Shown: positions 25,176 to 33,911 of the stretch, piece by piece
Position numbering within the stretch: position 1 is the first letter of the stretch
How the letters are laid out: the number at the start of each line of letters is the position of its first letter
Source: Bordetella genomosp. 10
Lineage (GTDB): Bacteria > Pseudomonadota > Gammaproteobacteria > Burkholderiales > Burkholderiaceae_B
Direction of reading: 5' to 3'
Assembly: GCF_002261225.1 (NCBI RefSeq)
Contig: NZ_NEVM01000002.1
Span: 930,001 to 994,000, forward strand
Length of the DNA: 64,000 nucleotides
Program-made: the position numbers and the translations under genes
Notes under the pieces: model-generated
What the model saw: the letters and a program-made list of their open reading frames with translations, nothing else
What the model was told of the DNA's origin: nothing
Databases searched by the model: none

Positions 25176-27011
25176 ATGTCCTCATCCTTCACCACTCGTC
25201 CTGAAATCCGCGGCACGTTTGGCGTGGTGTCGTCCACGCACTGGCTCGCCAGCCAGGTGGCCATGAGCGTGCTGGAGCGCGGCGGCAACGCCTACGACGC
25301 GGCCGCCGCGGGCGGCTTCATGCTGCAGATCGTCGAACCGCACCTCAACGGCCCCGGCGGCGAAGTGCCCATCCTGTTCTGGAGCGAACGCGAAAAGCGC
25401 ATGCAGTCGCTGTGCGGCCAGGGCGGCGCGCCGGCGTTGGCGACGCCGGCCCGGTTCCGCGCCATGGGCCTGGACCTGGTGCCCGGCATCGGCCTGCTGC
25501 CGGCCACCGTCCCGGGCGCCTTCGGCGCGTGGCTCACCCTGCTGCGCGACCATGGCACCTGGGAGCTGGCCGACGTGCTGCGTCCCGCCATCGACTACGC
25601 GCGCAACGGTTTTCCGCTGGTGCCGCGCATTCCGCAGGCCATCTATGCGGTGCGGGAGCTGTTCCGCGAGGAGTGGTCGAGCTCCGCCGCCGTCTGGCTG
25701 CCCGACGGCAAGGTGCCGCATCCCGATCGCCTGTTCCGCACGCCCGGCATCGCCGCCACCTATACGCGCATCCTGGAAGAGGCCAGCCGCGCCGGCGACC
25801 GCCGCGCCCGCATCGACGCCGCGCATGACGCCTGGTACCGCGGTTTCGTGGCGCGGGCCATCGACGACTTCTATCGCAACACCGCCATCCGCGACACCAC
25901 CGGCGAACGCAACAAGGGCCTGCTGCGCCTGGAGGACATGGCCGACTGGCGCGCCACCTACGGCACGCCGGTGACCACGGACATCGGCCGCTACACCGTG
26001 GCCAAGTGCGGCCCCTGGTCGCAGGGACCGGCGCTGTTGCAGCAACTGGCCATGGCGCGCCACCTGGGCCTGGACGGCGTGGCGCCCGATTCCACCGAGT
26101 TCGTGCACCGCATCGCCGAGGCCGCCAAGCTCGCCTTCGCCGACCGCCTGGCGTGGTACGGCGATCCCGACGCGGTCGACGTGCCGCTGGCGGGCCTGCT
26201 GTCGGACGAATACGCCCGCGCGCGCGCCGCGCGCATCACGGAACAGGCCGGCAAGGCGCTGGACCCCGGGCAGCCGCAGGGGCGCGCGCCGCGCCTGCCT
26301 GACCTGGAGGCCGCCGCGCGCACGCTGGCCAGATCCGATACCCGCTTCGGCGTCGGCGAGCCGACCTTCGCCCAGTTGCCGCCCGTGCAGGAGTGGGCGG
26401 CGCGCGAGATCTTCGTCGGCGACACCTGCCACATCGATGTCATCGACCGCGACGGCAACATGGTGGCGGCGACGCCGTCGGGCGGCTGGCTGTCGTCCAG
26501 CCCGGCGGTGCCGGAACTGGGCTTTTCCCTGACCACGCGCCTGCAGATGACCTGGCTGGACGAAGGGCTGCCCGGTTCGCTGCGTCCGGGCATGCGGCCC
26601 AACACCACGCTGTCGCCGGGCATGGCCCTGCGCGACGGCGAGCCCTACCTGGCCTTCGGCACGCCCGGCGGCGACCAGCAGGACCAGTGGACGGCGCCTT
26701 TCTTCCTGCGCCACGCGCTGCACGGGATGAACCTGCAGGAGGCCATCGAAGCGCCGTCCTGGCATGTCGATCATTTCCCGAGTTCGTTCTGGCCGCGCTC
26801 GACCACGCTCAACCGCATCACGGTGGAAGGCCGCATGCCGGCGGCCACGCTGGAAGGACTGCGCGCCGCGGGGCACGAGGTCAAGGTCGGCGCGGACTGG
26901 TCCGAAGGCCGCATCAGCGCCTGCGCGCGCGAACCGGCGGCCGGCGGCGGCTTGCTGCTGCGCGCGGGCGCCAATCCGCGCGGCATGCAGGGCTACGCGG
27001 TCGGCCGCTGA
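25176..27011 (+). CDS. Gamma-glutamyltransferase-family Ntn hydrolase
   Basis: A 611-residue member of the GGT family, which cleave gamma-glutamyl or acyl amide bonds after self-cleavage ahead of a threonine. The N-terminal half has GVVSSTHWLASQVAMSVLERGGNAYDAAAA and GGAPALATP; the predicted processing site and nucleophile is Thr417 in VGDTCHIDVIDRDGN, followed by PGMALRDGEPYLAFGTPGGD near the end. No signal peptide is seen, unlike secreted E. coli Ggt, so a cytoplasmic role such as cephalosporin-acylase-like or specialised amide hydrolysis is more likely. First gene of an operon with a Bug binding protein and a GAF protein. Confidence 0.9.
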   Translation: MSSSFTTRPEIRGTFGVVSSTHWLASQVAMSVLERGGNAYDAAAAGGFMLQIVEPHLNGPGGEVPILFWSEREKRMQSLCGQGGAPALATPARFRAMGLDLVPGIGLLPATVPGAFGAWLTLLRDHGTWELADVLRPAIDYARNGFPLVPRIPQAIYAVRELFREEWSSSAAVWLPDGKVPHPDRLFRTPGIAATYTRILEEASRAGDRRARIDAAHDAWYRGFVARAIDDFYRNTAIRDTTGERNKGLLRLEDMADWRATYGTPVTTDIGRYTVAKCGPWSQGPALLQQLAMARHLGLDGVAPDSTEFVHRIAEAAKLAFADRLAWYGDPDAVDVPLAGLLSDEYARARAARITEQAGKALDPGQPQGRAPRLPDLEAAARTLARSDTRFGVGEPTFAQLPPVQEWAAREIFVGDTCHIDVIDRDGNMVAATPSGGWLSSSPAVPELGFSLTTRLQMTWLDEGLPGSLRPGMRPNTTLSPGMALRDGEPYLAFGTPGGDQQDQWTAPFFLRHALHGMNLQEAIEAPSWHVDHFPSSFWPRSTTLNRITVEGRMPAATLEGLRAAGHEVKVGADWSEGRISACAREPAAGGGLLLRAGANPRGMQGYAVGR

Positions 27012-27125
27012 TGGCGCGGCCGCGCCGCCCGCGGCCCGAGAAAAATGGTCCGGCTTCGCGCGATGCGCGCGGCGCCAGGGTTTCCGCCGGCATACGCACC
27101 GGCTCTTTGCGATAAGGGGATTTTC

Positions 27126-28091
27126 ATGCCTTCCTTCCGACGTTTCTTCCGCGGCGCGCTGGCCGCATTGGCCATCATGCCGGCGCTGGCCGCGGCCGCC
27201 TATCCCGACAAGCCCATCACCCTGGTGGTGCCCTGGGCCGCGGGCGGCTCCACCGACATCCTGGCGCGCCTGTTGTCGCAGCACCTGACGACCTCGCTGG
27301 GCCAGTCGGTGATCGTCGAGAACCGCTCCGGCGCCTCGGGCAACATCGGCTCGTCCTACGTGGCGCGTTCCAAGCCGGACGGCTACACGCTGCTGATCGG
27401 CTCGATGAGCACGCACACCATGAACCAGGCGCTGTACGCCACGATGCCGTTCGACGGCGTCAAGGACTTCACGCCCATCGCCGAGCTGGCGTTGGTCACC
27501 AACACCATGGTGGTCAATCCCGCGCTGCCGGTGAAGAACGTCGCGGAGTTCATCGACTACGCCAAGACGCACACGCTGGCCTACGCATCGGCCGGCGCGG
27601 GCTCGACCAATCATCTGAGCGCGGCCATGTTCGAGAAGGCCACGGGCATCAAGATGACCCACGTGCCTTATCGCGGCGGCGCGCCCGCGGTGCTGGACAC
27701 CGTCGCCGACCGCACCCAGTTGCTGTTCAGCGCGGGCACGCAGACGCTGCCCCACGTCAACTCCGGCAAGCTCAGGCTGCTGGCCGTGACGGAGGACAAG
27801 CGTTCGCCGCTGCTGCCCGACGTGCCCACCGTCGGCGAAACCGTGCCGGGCTACGAATTGGCCGTATGGTATGGCGCGTTCGGGCCGGCGGGCATGGATC
27901 CCGCCGTGGTCGACAAGCTGAACAAGGAAATCAACCGCATCCTGGCCCTGCCGGACGTGCGGAAACAGATGGGCGACATCGGCGTGCAGGTGTTGCAGAC
28001 CACGCCCGCGCAGTTCGCCGAAGTGTTGCGGCGCGACGCCGACAAGTACGGCAAGCTGGTGCGCGAACTGGGCATCCGCGCCGAGGATTGA
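27126..28091 (+). CDS. Bug-family (TctC) tripartite tricarboxylate transporter substrate-binding protein
   Basis: A 321-residue periplasmic binding protein: signal peptide to about residue 24, then YPDKPITLVVPWAAGGSTDILARLLS, the invariant start of Bug proteins, and later KPDGYTLLIGS and HVPYRGGAPAVLD, which line the ligand cleft. No Asp/Glu pattern points to a particular ligand. It is 114 bp after the GGT-like gene and 2 bp before the GAF gene, so it most likely binds the substrate of the GGT-like enzyme. No tctAB membrane genes are present; Bordetella encodes many more Bug proteins than membrane parts. Confidence 0.92.
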   Translation: MPSFRRFFRGALAALAIMPALAAAAYPDKPITLVVPWAAGGSTDILARLLSQHLTTSLGQSVIVENRSGASGNIGSSYVARSKPDGYTLLIGSMSTHTMNQALYATMPFDGVKDFTPIAELALVTNTMVVNPALPVKNVAEFIDYAKTHTLAYASAGAGSTNHLSAAMFEKATGIKMTHVPYRGGAPAVLDTVADRTQLLFSAGTQTLPHVNSGKLRLLAVTEDKRSPLLPDVPTVGETVPGYELAVWYGAFGPAGMDPAVVDKLNKEINRILALPDVRKQMGDIGVQVLQTTPAQFAEVLRRDADKYGKLVRELGIRAED

Positions 28092-28093
28092 AT

Positions 28094-28606
28094 ATGACCC
28101 CGACCCTGGATCTGTCGGCCGCCGCGCCGCTGCTCGATGTCGACGCGCTCGCGTCGGCCTGCGCCGGCCGGGATCCGGTGGCGCTGTTCGGCGCCATCGA
28201 CCGTTACCTGCGCCCCTTGCTGGGCCATACGCTGTGCACGGTCAACCGTTTCGAGGCCGAGCGCGTCGCCGTGCGGCGCCTCTACAGCTCCGACCCCCGG
28301 TCCTATCCGCCGGGCGGCTCCAAGGACAAGGCGGGCATGCCGTGGGGACGGCACGTGCTGCTGGAGCGGCGCGTGTACGTGGGCGAGGGCGAGGCGGCGA
28401 TCCGCGAGTCGTTCGACGACCATGCCGCCATCGCGTCGCTCGGCCTGAAATCGGTGATCAACGTGCCGGTGGTGATGGGCGACGTCTGCCTGGGCACGTT
28501 GAACCTGCTGATGCCGGCCGAGCGCGTGACGCCGGCCATGGTGGCCGGCGCCCGGCTGGGCGCCATGCTGGCGGTGCCGGGATTCCTCGGCCTGCGGGCG
28601 GGCTGA
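28094..28606 (+). CDS. GAF-domain protein
   Basis: A 170-residue protein that is essentially a single GAF domain: HTLCTVNRFEAERVAVRRLYSSDP near residues 45-70 and SVINVPVVMGDVCLGTLNLL near 118-137, the last strand pair of the domain. No output domain is attached. It starts 2 bp after the Bug-protein stop (TGAATATG), so it is translated from the same message. A lone GAF protein could be a ligand-binding cytoplasmic protein or enzyme of the free-methionine-sulfoxide-reductase fold, but the three catalytic cysteines of that enzyme are not present. Confidence 0.85.
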   Translation: MTPTLDLSAAAPLLDVDALASACAGRDPVALFGAIDRYLRPLLGHTLCTVNRFEAERVAVRRLYSSDPRSYPPGGSKDKAGMPWGRHVLLERRVYVGEGEAAIRESFDDHAAIASLGLKSVINVPVVMGDVCLGTLNLLMPAERVTPAMVAGARLGAMLAVPGFLGLRAG

Positions 28607-28623
28607 GGCGGCGCGCCGGTCCT

Positions 28624-28646
28624 GCCGGCCGGTCTTCCCGGCCGGC
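28624..28646 (+). terminator. Strong hairpin at the convergent end of the GGT/Bug/GAF operon
   Basis: GCCGGCCGG (28624-28632), loop TCTTC, CCGGCCGGC (28638-28646): a 9-bp all-GC stem 17 bp after the GAF stop and 30 bp before the VOC gene end. No T tract follows, so it may act on both strands as a partial terminator or as an RNA 3-prime stabiliser. Confidence 0.45.
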
Positions 28647-28676
28647 CCTCCTGCCTGGTCTTCCGCGCCGGTCCTC

Positions 28677-29162
28677 CTATTGTCCCGGCGGTTTCCAGTT
28701 GGCCATCATTTCCTTCATCTCCTTGTCCATCTGCTCCGGCGTCATGTCGCGCGTGTGCGTCGCCATGGACCAGCGGTGCCCGTAGGGATCTTCCAGGACG
28801 CCGTAGCGGTCGCCCCAGAACATGTCGGCGGGCGGCATGATGGCCTTGCCGCCGGCTTCGATGGCGCGGGCGTAGGCGGCGTCGACGTCGGCGACGTACA
28901 GGTGCAGCGTGATGGGCGTGCCCTTCAGCGCGACGGGGCTGAACGACCCGCAGCTCGGCATTTCGTCGGCCAGCATCACCTTGGAATCGCCGATGCGCAG
29001 CATGGCGTGCATCAGCTTGCCGTCCGGGCCGGGCAGGCGCGTCAGTTCGGCGGCGTCGAAGGCTTTCTTGTAGAAGTCGATGGCGCCGGCCGCGTCGCGG
29101 CAGACGAGATGCGGCGTCACCGTGTGCGTGTCCGGGGGAATCGGTTTGACGGTCGTGTTCAT
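28677..29162 (-). CDS. VOC-superfamily protein (PhnB/glyoxalase-like)
   Basis: A 161-residue protein of the vicinal oxygen chelate fold, PhnB-like group: VTPHLVCRDAAGAIDFYKKAFDAAEL at 19-44, MHAMLRIGDSKVMLADE in the middle, LHLYVADVDAAYARAIEAGGKAIMPPADMFWGDRYGVLEDPYGHRW in the second module. Members of this group are often annotated as glyoxalase/bleomycin-resistance proteins without proven activity. The ATG at 29162 gives the usual start length. It is divergent from the signalling genes at 29457. Confidence 0.88.
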   Translation of the reverse strand: MNTTVKPIPPDTHTVTPHLVCRDAAGAIDFYKKAFDAAELTRLPGPDGKLMHAMLRIGDSKVMLADEMPSCGSFSPVALKGTPITLHLYVADVDAAYARAIEAGGKAIMPPADMFWGDRYGVLEDPYGHRWSMATHTRDMTPEQMDKEMKEMMANWKPPGQ

Positions 29163-29325
29163 GGCGGGGTCTCCTGGGGTGTCGGACCGCCCGGCGGGCG
29201 GCTTCGCTTCATTGCGACGACGAATGACGATCCGCGGGATCGACATGGCGGGGATTGGCCTGTTTGATTCCTACTTTCTCGCAGTTGTCATACGAGGGAT
29301 AGGACTTCCGCGCGTGAGAAACCTA

Positions 29326-29388
29326 TTGTTTCTATTAATATGCTGGGATATAAGTTCTATTCACAATCGTAGAACACTCGTAGAACAC
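29326..29388 (+). promoter_or_regulatory. Sigma70-like promoter plus 11-bp tandem repeat upstream of the REC/EAL gene
   Basis: TTGTTT (29326-29331) and TATAAG (29349-29354) are spaced by 17 bp, a good vegetative promoter. Thirteen bp further, TCGTAGAACAC is repeated twice in tandem (29367-29377 and 29378-29388), placing it in the early leader. The REC/EAL gene starts at 29457. The rest of the 294-bp gap (29163-29325) shows no gene. Confidence 0.6.
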
Positions 29389-29456
29389 AGCTTGCGCACG
29401 GCTGGCTGCGCCGGACCCTGGATCCGGAAAAGTCGAGACAAGGCATAGGGGGGCAG

Positions 29457-31745
29457 ATGGCCGCAGGAGGGAAAACCGGGCACGAGGGCGCGGAGGACGG
29501 CGATCTCTTCACGTTCGCGGCCGAACCGGAAGGAGGCGCGGCGCGGACGCCGGGCAGCGACGACGGCGCGCAGGCCGCCGCGACGGGTTTTACCGTTCTT
29601 TCGGTCGACGACGATGGCGAATTCCAGCGCTCGCTGCGCCTGGCATTGGCCAATTTCACCTTCCTGGGCGAGCCGGTCCGCATTCTTTCCGTCAATTCCG
29701 CCGCCGCCGCGGCGCGCCTGCTTGCCGAGGGCGAGGAGATCGCGCTGATCCTGCTGGACGTCGTCATGGAGACCGACGATGCCGGCCTGAGGCTGGTGCG
29801 CAGCGTGCGCGAAGTGCTGGGCAACGCCGAGGTGCGCGTGGTGCTGCTGACCGGGCAGCCCGGCATGGCGCCGATGAAGCAGTCCCTGTCGCAACTGGAC
29901 ATCAGCGACTACTGGCTCAAGACGGACCTCACGGTGGAACGCCTGCACGGCATCCTCATGAGCAACCTGCGCACCTGGGAGCAGATTCGCGCCCTGGGCC
30001 GCGCCCGCAAGGGCCTGCAGGTGATCGTGGAGGCCGGCAACTGCCTGACCCGTTCCCGCAGCCTGGCGGATTTTTCGCAACGCGTGGTGCTGGAGCTGGC
30101 GCGCCTGCTGGGCGTGGCGCCGGAAGGCCTGGTGTGCGTGGCCGAGGACGGCGGCGCGCAGCACGACCCCTTGCAGGCGCGCATCGTGGGCGCCGCGGGC
30201 CGATTGGCGGACGCCATCGACATGGCCCTGGGGGACCTGCGCCAGGGAGAGATCCGCGATGCCCTGGTGCGGGCGCTGACCTTGCGCGCCAACGTCGACG
30301 GCGGCGCCAGCCAGGTGCTGTTTTTCCCCGGAGCGGAGGACGGCCCGCACGCGGCCACCTATATCGCCACGGGCCGCGTGCTGGACCCCACCGAGCATGA
30401 ATTGCTGCGGGTCTTCGCCGCGCACATCAACTCCGGCCTGATCAACGTCGCCTTGAACAGCCGGCTGGACCGCGTGGCCTACGAGGACACGCTGCTGTCC
30501 CTGCCCAACGCCAACGCCATGCTGCGGGCCCTGGCGCCGGTGCTGGAGCAGCCGGCGCCGCGCGACCGCGCGATATTGTTCGTCGAGCTGGACCAGTACA
30601 CGGCCAGTTGCCTGGCGCTGGGCGTGGAGCAGGGCAACCTGATGCTGCAGAAGATGGCGGCGCGGCTGCTCGCGGTCTTTCCGCCGCCCAGCCTGGTGGC
30701 GCGCCTGCACGACGACACCTTCGCCATCCTCGGGCAAGCCGAGCGGCTGGGGCACGACCAGGTCGATCAACTGGAATTCATGGATGGCGGCGACGACCAG
30801 GTCTTCATCAGCGTGCGCGCGGCGCGGCTGGACCTGGACGCCTACGAGGGCTCCGCCGCCTCGGCGATGGCGCTGGGTTCGCTGCTGCTGCGGCGTTCTC
30901 CCATCAAGAACGGCGTGGGCCTGGCGGAGTACGAGGCGCGCGAGGAGCAGATGCTGAACCAGCGCTTCCTCCGCTCGCGCGAGCTGTCCCGCGCCGTGCG
31001 CTGCGACCAGATCGGCATCGAATTGCAGCCCCAGGTGGATATCGTCACCGGCCGGGTGATCGCCGCCGAGGCGCTGGCGCGCTGGACCCGCGAGGACGGG
31101 GTGCGCGTGCCGCCCGCCGAGTTCATCCCCATGGCCGAGGCGAACGGCTTGATCATTCCGCTGGGCAACCGCGTGCTGCGGCTGGCGTGCGAGGCGCTGG
31201 CGCGGCTGGGCAGGGCGGGCCACGAGGACGTCAAGGTGGCGGTCAACGTCTCGGCCGTGCAGTTCGCGCGGCGCGGCTTCATGCAGGAATTGATCGCCCT
31301 GGCCGCCGAATACGGCGTCGATCCGCGGCGCCTGGAGCTGGAAATCACCGAGAGCGTCGCCATGCACGATCATGAAAGCAACGGCGTGCTGCTGCGCGGT
31401 TTGCGCGAGGCGGGCTTTCCCATCGCCATCGACGACTTCGGCACCGGCTATTCGTCCCTGGCCTATCTGCGCGACATGCCCGTCACCACGCTGAAGGTGG
31501 ACCGTCATTTCATCCAGGCCATCGACCAGGAGGCGGGCGATCACGTCATCGCGGAGATGATCCTCAAGCTGGGCCGGCGCCTGAACATGCAGCTCGTGGC
31601 CGAGGGCGTGGAGACGGCCGGCCAGGCGGCATGGTTGCTGGCGCACGGCTGTCCGTACGCGCAGGGCTTCCTGTACGCCCGCCCCGAGCCCATCGACGAC
31701 TTCCTGGACCGATTGGGGCGGCAGGCGCAGGCCTTGGGAGGGTGA
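29457..31745 (+). CDS. Response regulator with DUF3369, degenerate GGDEF and EAL (c-di-GMP phosphodiesterase) domains
   Basis: A 762-residue cytoplasmic signalling protein. REC domain at about 45-165 with acidic Asp51-53, phospho-acceptor Asp101, Thr132 and Lys155. A DUF3369-like region follows (about 170-335). The GGDEF domain (about 345-480) is degenerate: the signature position reads LHDDTFAIL, so no diguanylate cyclase activity is expected. The EAL domain (about 505-750) is intact: EALARW with Glu538, NVSAVQF, EITES, IDDFGTGYSSL, LKVDRHF and AEGVET. It is therefore predicted to degrade c-di-GMP when phosphorylated. The histidine kinase gene follows 73 bp later and is the obvious partner. 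Confidence 0.92.
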   Translation: MAAGGKTGHEGAEDGDLFTFAAEPEGGAARTPGSDDGAQAAATGFTVLSVDDDGEFQRSLRLALANFTFLGEPVRILSVNSAAAAARLLAEGEEIALILLDVVMETDDAGLRLVRSVREVLGNAEVRVVLLTGQPGMAPMKQSLSQLDISDYWLKTDLTVERLHGILMSNLRTWEQIRALGRARKGLQVIVEAGNCLTRSRSLADFSQRVVLELARLLGVAPEGLVCVAEDGGAQHDPLQARIVGAAGRLADAIDMALGDLRQGEIRDALVRALTLRANVDGGASQVLFFPGAEDGPHAATYIATGRVLDPTEHELLRVFAAHINSGLINVALNSRLDRVAYEDTLLSLPNANAMLRALAPVLEQPAPRDRAILFVELDQYTASCLALGVEQGNLMLQKMAARLLAVFPPPSLVARLHDDTFAILGQAERLGHDQVDQLEFMDGGDDQVFISVRAARLDLDAYEGSAASAMALGSLLLRRSPIKNGVGLAEYEAREEQMLNQRFLRSRELSRAVRCDQIGIELQPQVDIVTGRVIAAEALARWTREDGVRVPPAEFIPMAEANGLIIPLGNRVLRLACEALARLGRAGHEDVKVAVNVSAVQFARRGFMQELIALAAEYGVDPRRLELEITESVAMHDHESNGVLLRGLREAGFPIAIDDFGTGYSSLAYLRDMPVTTLKVDRHFIQAIDQEAGDHVIAEMILKLGRRLNMQLVAEGVETAGQAAWLLAHGCPYAQGFLYARPEPIDDFLDRLGRQAQALGG

Positions 31746-31775
31746 TGAGCGCGCCGGGCCGCCCCAAGCGCGAAT

Positions 31776-31805
31776 CCTCCCTTGGGGAGGCAGTCGCGAA
31801 GCGAC
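31776..31805. repeat. Double-hairpin intercistronic element
   Basis: CCTCCCTTGGGGAGG (31776-31790) followed after 2 bp by GTCGCGAAGCGAC (31793-31805), two adjacent palindromes in the 73-bp gap before the kinase gene. The unit resembles short dispersed palindromic repeats found between genes in Bordetella/Achromobacter genomes; that resemblance is from memory and was not tested. Confidence 0.5.
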
Positions 31806-31818
31806 AGGAGGGCATCCC

Positions 31819-33762
31819 ATGAGCGTAATGCCGTCTGCCGCCGCGCCTGCGCGGACTTCCTTGCTGCGCGCCTTTCTCGCCTTGCCGCGGCCGGTGCGGC
31901 GCCGCTTCGCCGTCATGCTGCTGCCCTGGCTGGTCGTTTTCGCGACGGGCTTTCCGTGGTTGTGGGCCAAGTTCGACGCCCTGGCGCAGGAGCCGCTCTG
32001 GCGCGAAAGGGAAGGCTTGCTGGACGAGTCGATGGAAATCCTGCGGCGCACGCTGGACAGCGTGGAGCACGACGTGCTCTTTCTCAGCGACATGTCCGCG
32101 CAACTGCCGCGCGACAACGTCGCCGACGGCTCGCCGATGGCGCGCCTGTACATGACGTTCTCGCGCACGGCCGGGGTCTACGACCAGGTGCGCTGGCTGG
32201 GACAGGACGGCCGCGAGCGGCTGCGCGTGAACTGGCGCGTGGGCAGCCCCGTGCTGGCGTCGCCGTCCGAATTGCAGGACAAGGTCACGGGACCTTATTT
32301 CGAGGAGACGCGCGGCACGCCGCCGGGCTCGGTGTATTTCTCGCAGATCAACCTCAATGAGGAGCACGGCGGCGTCGAGCGCCCGCTGGTGCCGACGCTG
32401 CGCGTGGCCACGCCGCTTTACGAGCACGACGTCGCCCAGGGTGTCGTGGTGCTCAATTACCGGGTATCGCGCCTGCTGAGCCGCTTGAACGACCTGGCCC
32501 GGCGCCAGGGCCTGACGGTGCTGCTGCTCAACGACAGCGGCTACTGGCTGCAGGGACCCGAGCCCGACGACGACTGGGCTTGGCAACTGGGCGCGCCGCA
32601 ACGCCGCGTCTCCGATACCGACCCGGCCTTGTGGCGGGCGCTGGGCCGCGAGAACAACGGCCGCTACCGCGGGCGCGACGGCGACTATGCCTTTCGCCGG
32701 CTGCGCATAGGCACGGATACGTTCACCGACATGGAGAGCGCGGGGCCCGTGATCACCAAGGTCGGCGTGATCGTGCTGGTGAGCGGCGACCGGGGGCAGG
32801 CGGCGGGCTGGGCCGATAGCTGGAAGATGATGCTCGCGCCCCTCATGGCCCTCGCGCTGCTGGTCACGCTGCGCTACGGCTGGATGACGATGCGCGGCAT
32901 GGTCGACGACGAGGCGCGCGCGGAGGAATTGCGCCGCGCCAACCAGGCCTTGCGCGAGGCCTACGGCAATCTGACCAATGTGCGCGCGGACCTGTCGCGC
33001 GCGGAGCGCCTGTCCTCGCTGGGCCTGATGGTGGCCGGGGTGGCGCACGAACTGAATACGCCGCTGGGCGGCGCCAGCCTGGCGATCAACACGTTGGCGC
33101 AATCCGTCGACACCTTGCGCGGCCGGCTGGAGGCGGGCCTGCGCAAGTCGGAGCTGCAAGGCTTCCTGTCCGAGGCGGACGAGGCTACCCGGCTGGCCGA
33201 TGCCGCGGTGCGGCGGGCATCGGCCATCGTGCGCCGTTTCAAGCAGGTGGCGGTGGACCGCACTAGCATGGAACGGCGCTCCTTCGTCCTGGACGAAGTC
33301 GTGCTGGACGCCGATCCGCGCCTGCGCAAATGGCCTTACCCAGGGCAGATCGAGCTGCGCCTGGAACTGGAGCCGGGGCTGTTCATGGACAGCTATCCCG
33401 GCCCGCTGGAACAGGTGATCGGCAATCTTCTGAACAATGCCCTGGCGCACGCCTTCGACAACGCGCAGGGCGCCGGCACGCTGCGCATCCAGGCCCACGG
33501 CGAAGCGCGCGACGACGTGGTCGTGCGCGTCATCGACGACGGCGCGGGCATCGACGCGGCGGACCTGCCGCATATCTTCGATCCCTTCTACACCACCAAC
33601 CGGCGGCACGGCGGCACCGGCCTGGGCCTGCACATCGTCGCGCAGATGGTCAACGAGGTGCTGGGCGGCCGCATCGACGTGCAGAGCCGGCGCGGGGGCG
33701 AACGCCATGGCACGACCTTCACGCTGGTGCTGCCGCGGCAGGCGCCGGCGGGGCGGGCTTAG
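31819..33762 (+). CDS. Membrane sensor histidine kinase, partner of the REC/EAL protein
   Basis: A 647-residue kinase. A transmembrane helix near 30-50 and another near 340-358 (MMLAPLMALALLVTLRYGW) bracket a periplasmic domain of about 290 residues with dCache-like layout (YDQVRWLGQDGRERLRVNW, then VATPLYEHDVAQGVVVLNYRVS). A short coiled coil leads to the H-box GVAHELNTPL with phospho-acceptor His410. The ATPase domain has N-box IGNLLNNALAHAF, G1 DDGAGI, F-box FDPFYTT and G2 GGTGLGLHI. The kinase family resembles those acting on NtrC-type or HD/EAL output regulators. Ligand unknown. Confidence 0.92.
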   Translation: MSVMPSAAAPARTSLLRAFLALPRPVRRRFAVMLLPWLVVFATGFPWLWAKFDALAQEPLWREREGLLDESMEILRRTLDSVEHDVLFLSDMSAQLPRDNVADGSPMARLYMTFSRTAGVYDQVRWLGQDGRERLRVNWRVGSPVLASPSELQDKVTGPYFEETRGTPPGSVYFSQINLNEEHGGVERPLVPTLRVATPLYEHDVAQGVVVLNYRVSRLLSRLNDLARRQGLTVLLLNDSGYWLQGPEPDDDWAWQLGAPQRRVSDTDPALWRALGRENNGRYRGRDGDYAFRRLRIGTDTFTDMESAGPVITKVGVIVLVSGDRGQAAGWADSWKMMLAPLMALALLVTLRYGWMTMRGMVDDEARAEELRRANQALREAYGNLTNVRADLSRAERLSSLGLMVAGVAHELNTPLGGASLAINTLAQSVDTLRGRLEAGLRKSELQGFLSEADEATRLADAAVRRASAIVRRFKQVAVDRTSMERRSFVLDEVVLDADPRLRKWPYPGQIELRLELEPGLFMDSYPGPLEQVIGNLLNNALAHAFDNAQGAGTLRIQAHGEARDDVVVRVIDDGAGIDAADLPHIFDPFYTTNRRHGGTGLGLHIVAQMVNEVLGGRIDVQSRRGGERHGTTFTLVLPRQAPAGRA

Positions 33763-33768
33763 GGCCTA

Positions 33769-33783
33769 CCCGCGTTCCGCGGG
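33769..33783 (+). terminator. Small GC hairpin after the kinase gene
   Basis: CCCGCG, loop TTC, CGCGGG, 7 bp past the stop codon. No T tract follows, so this is only a weak terminator candidate. Confidence 0.35.
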
Positions 33784-33870
33784 GAAGGGCGCTTTCCCGC
33801 GCGCCGGGGCCCTAGTGTATGTCCTAGGTAGGCACGGGCCGACCGCGTCGGCAAAATCCCTTGGGGTTTT

Positions 33871-33894
33871 TGAATGCAATTTTGAATGCAATTT
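33871..33894. repeat. 12-bp perfect tandem duplication upstream of the ABC transporter operon
   Basis: TGAATGCAATTT at 33871-33882 and again at 33883-33894, 18 bp before the binding-protein start. It lies in an AT-rich island in otherwise GC-rich DNA, in the region where a promoter or leader is expected. It may be a paired operator half-site or a recent slippage duplication. Confidence 0.7.
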
Positions 33895-33911
33895 AGCCAA
33901 GGGGATAGGAA

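Noticed and set aside
25182..27755. 857-residue frame on minus opposite the GGT-like and Bug genes
   Set aside because: His/Arg/Gly-rich shadow of two well-supported plus-strand genes.
29361..32168. 935-residue frame on minus opposite the REC/EAL and kinase genes
   Set aside because: Shadow frame; the plus strand carries intact REC, EAL and kinase motifs.
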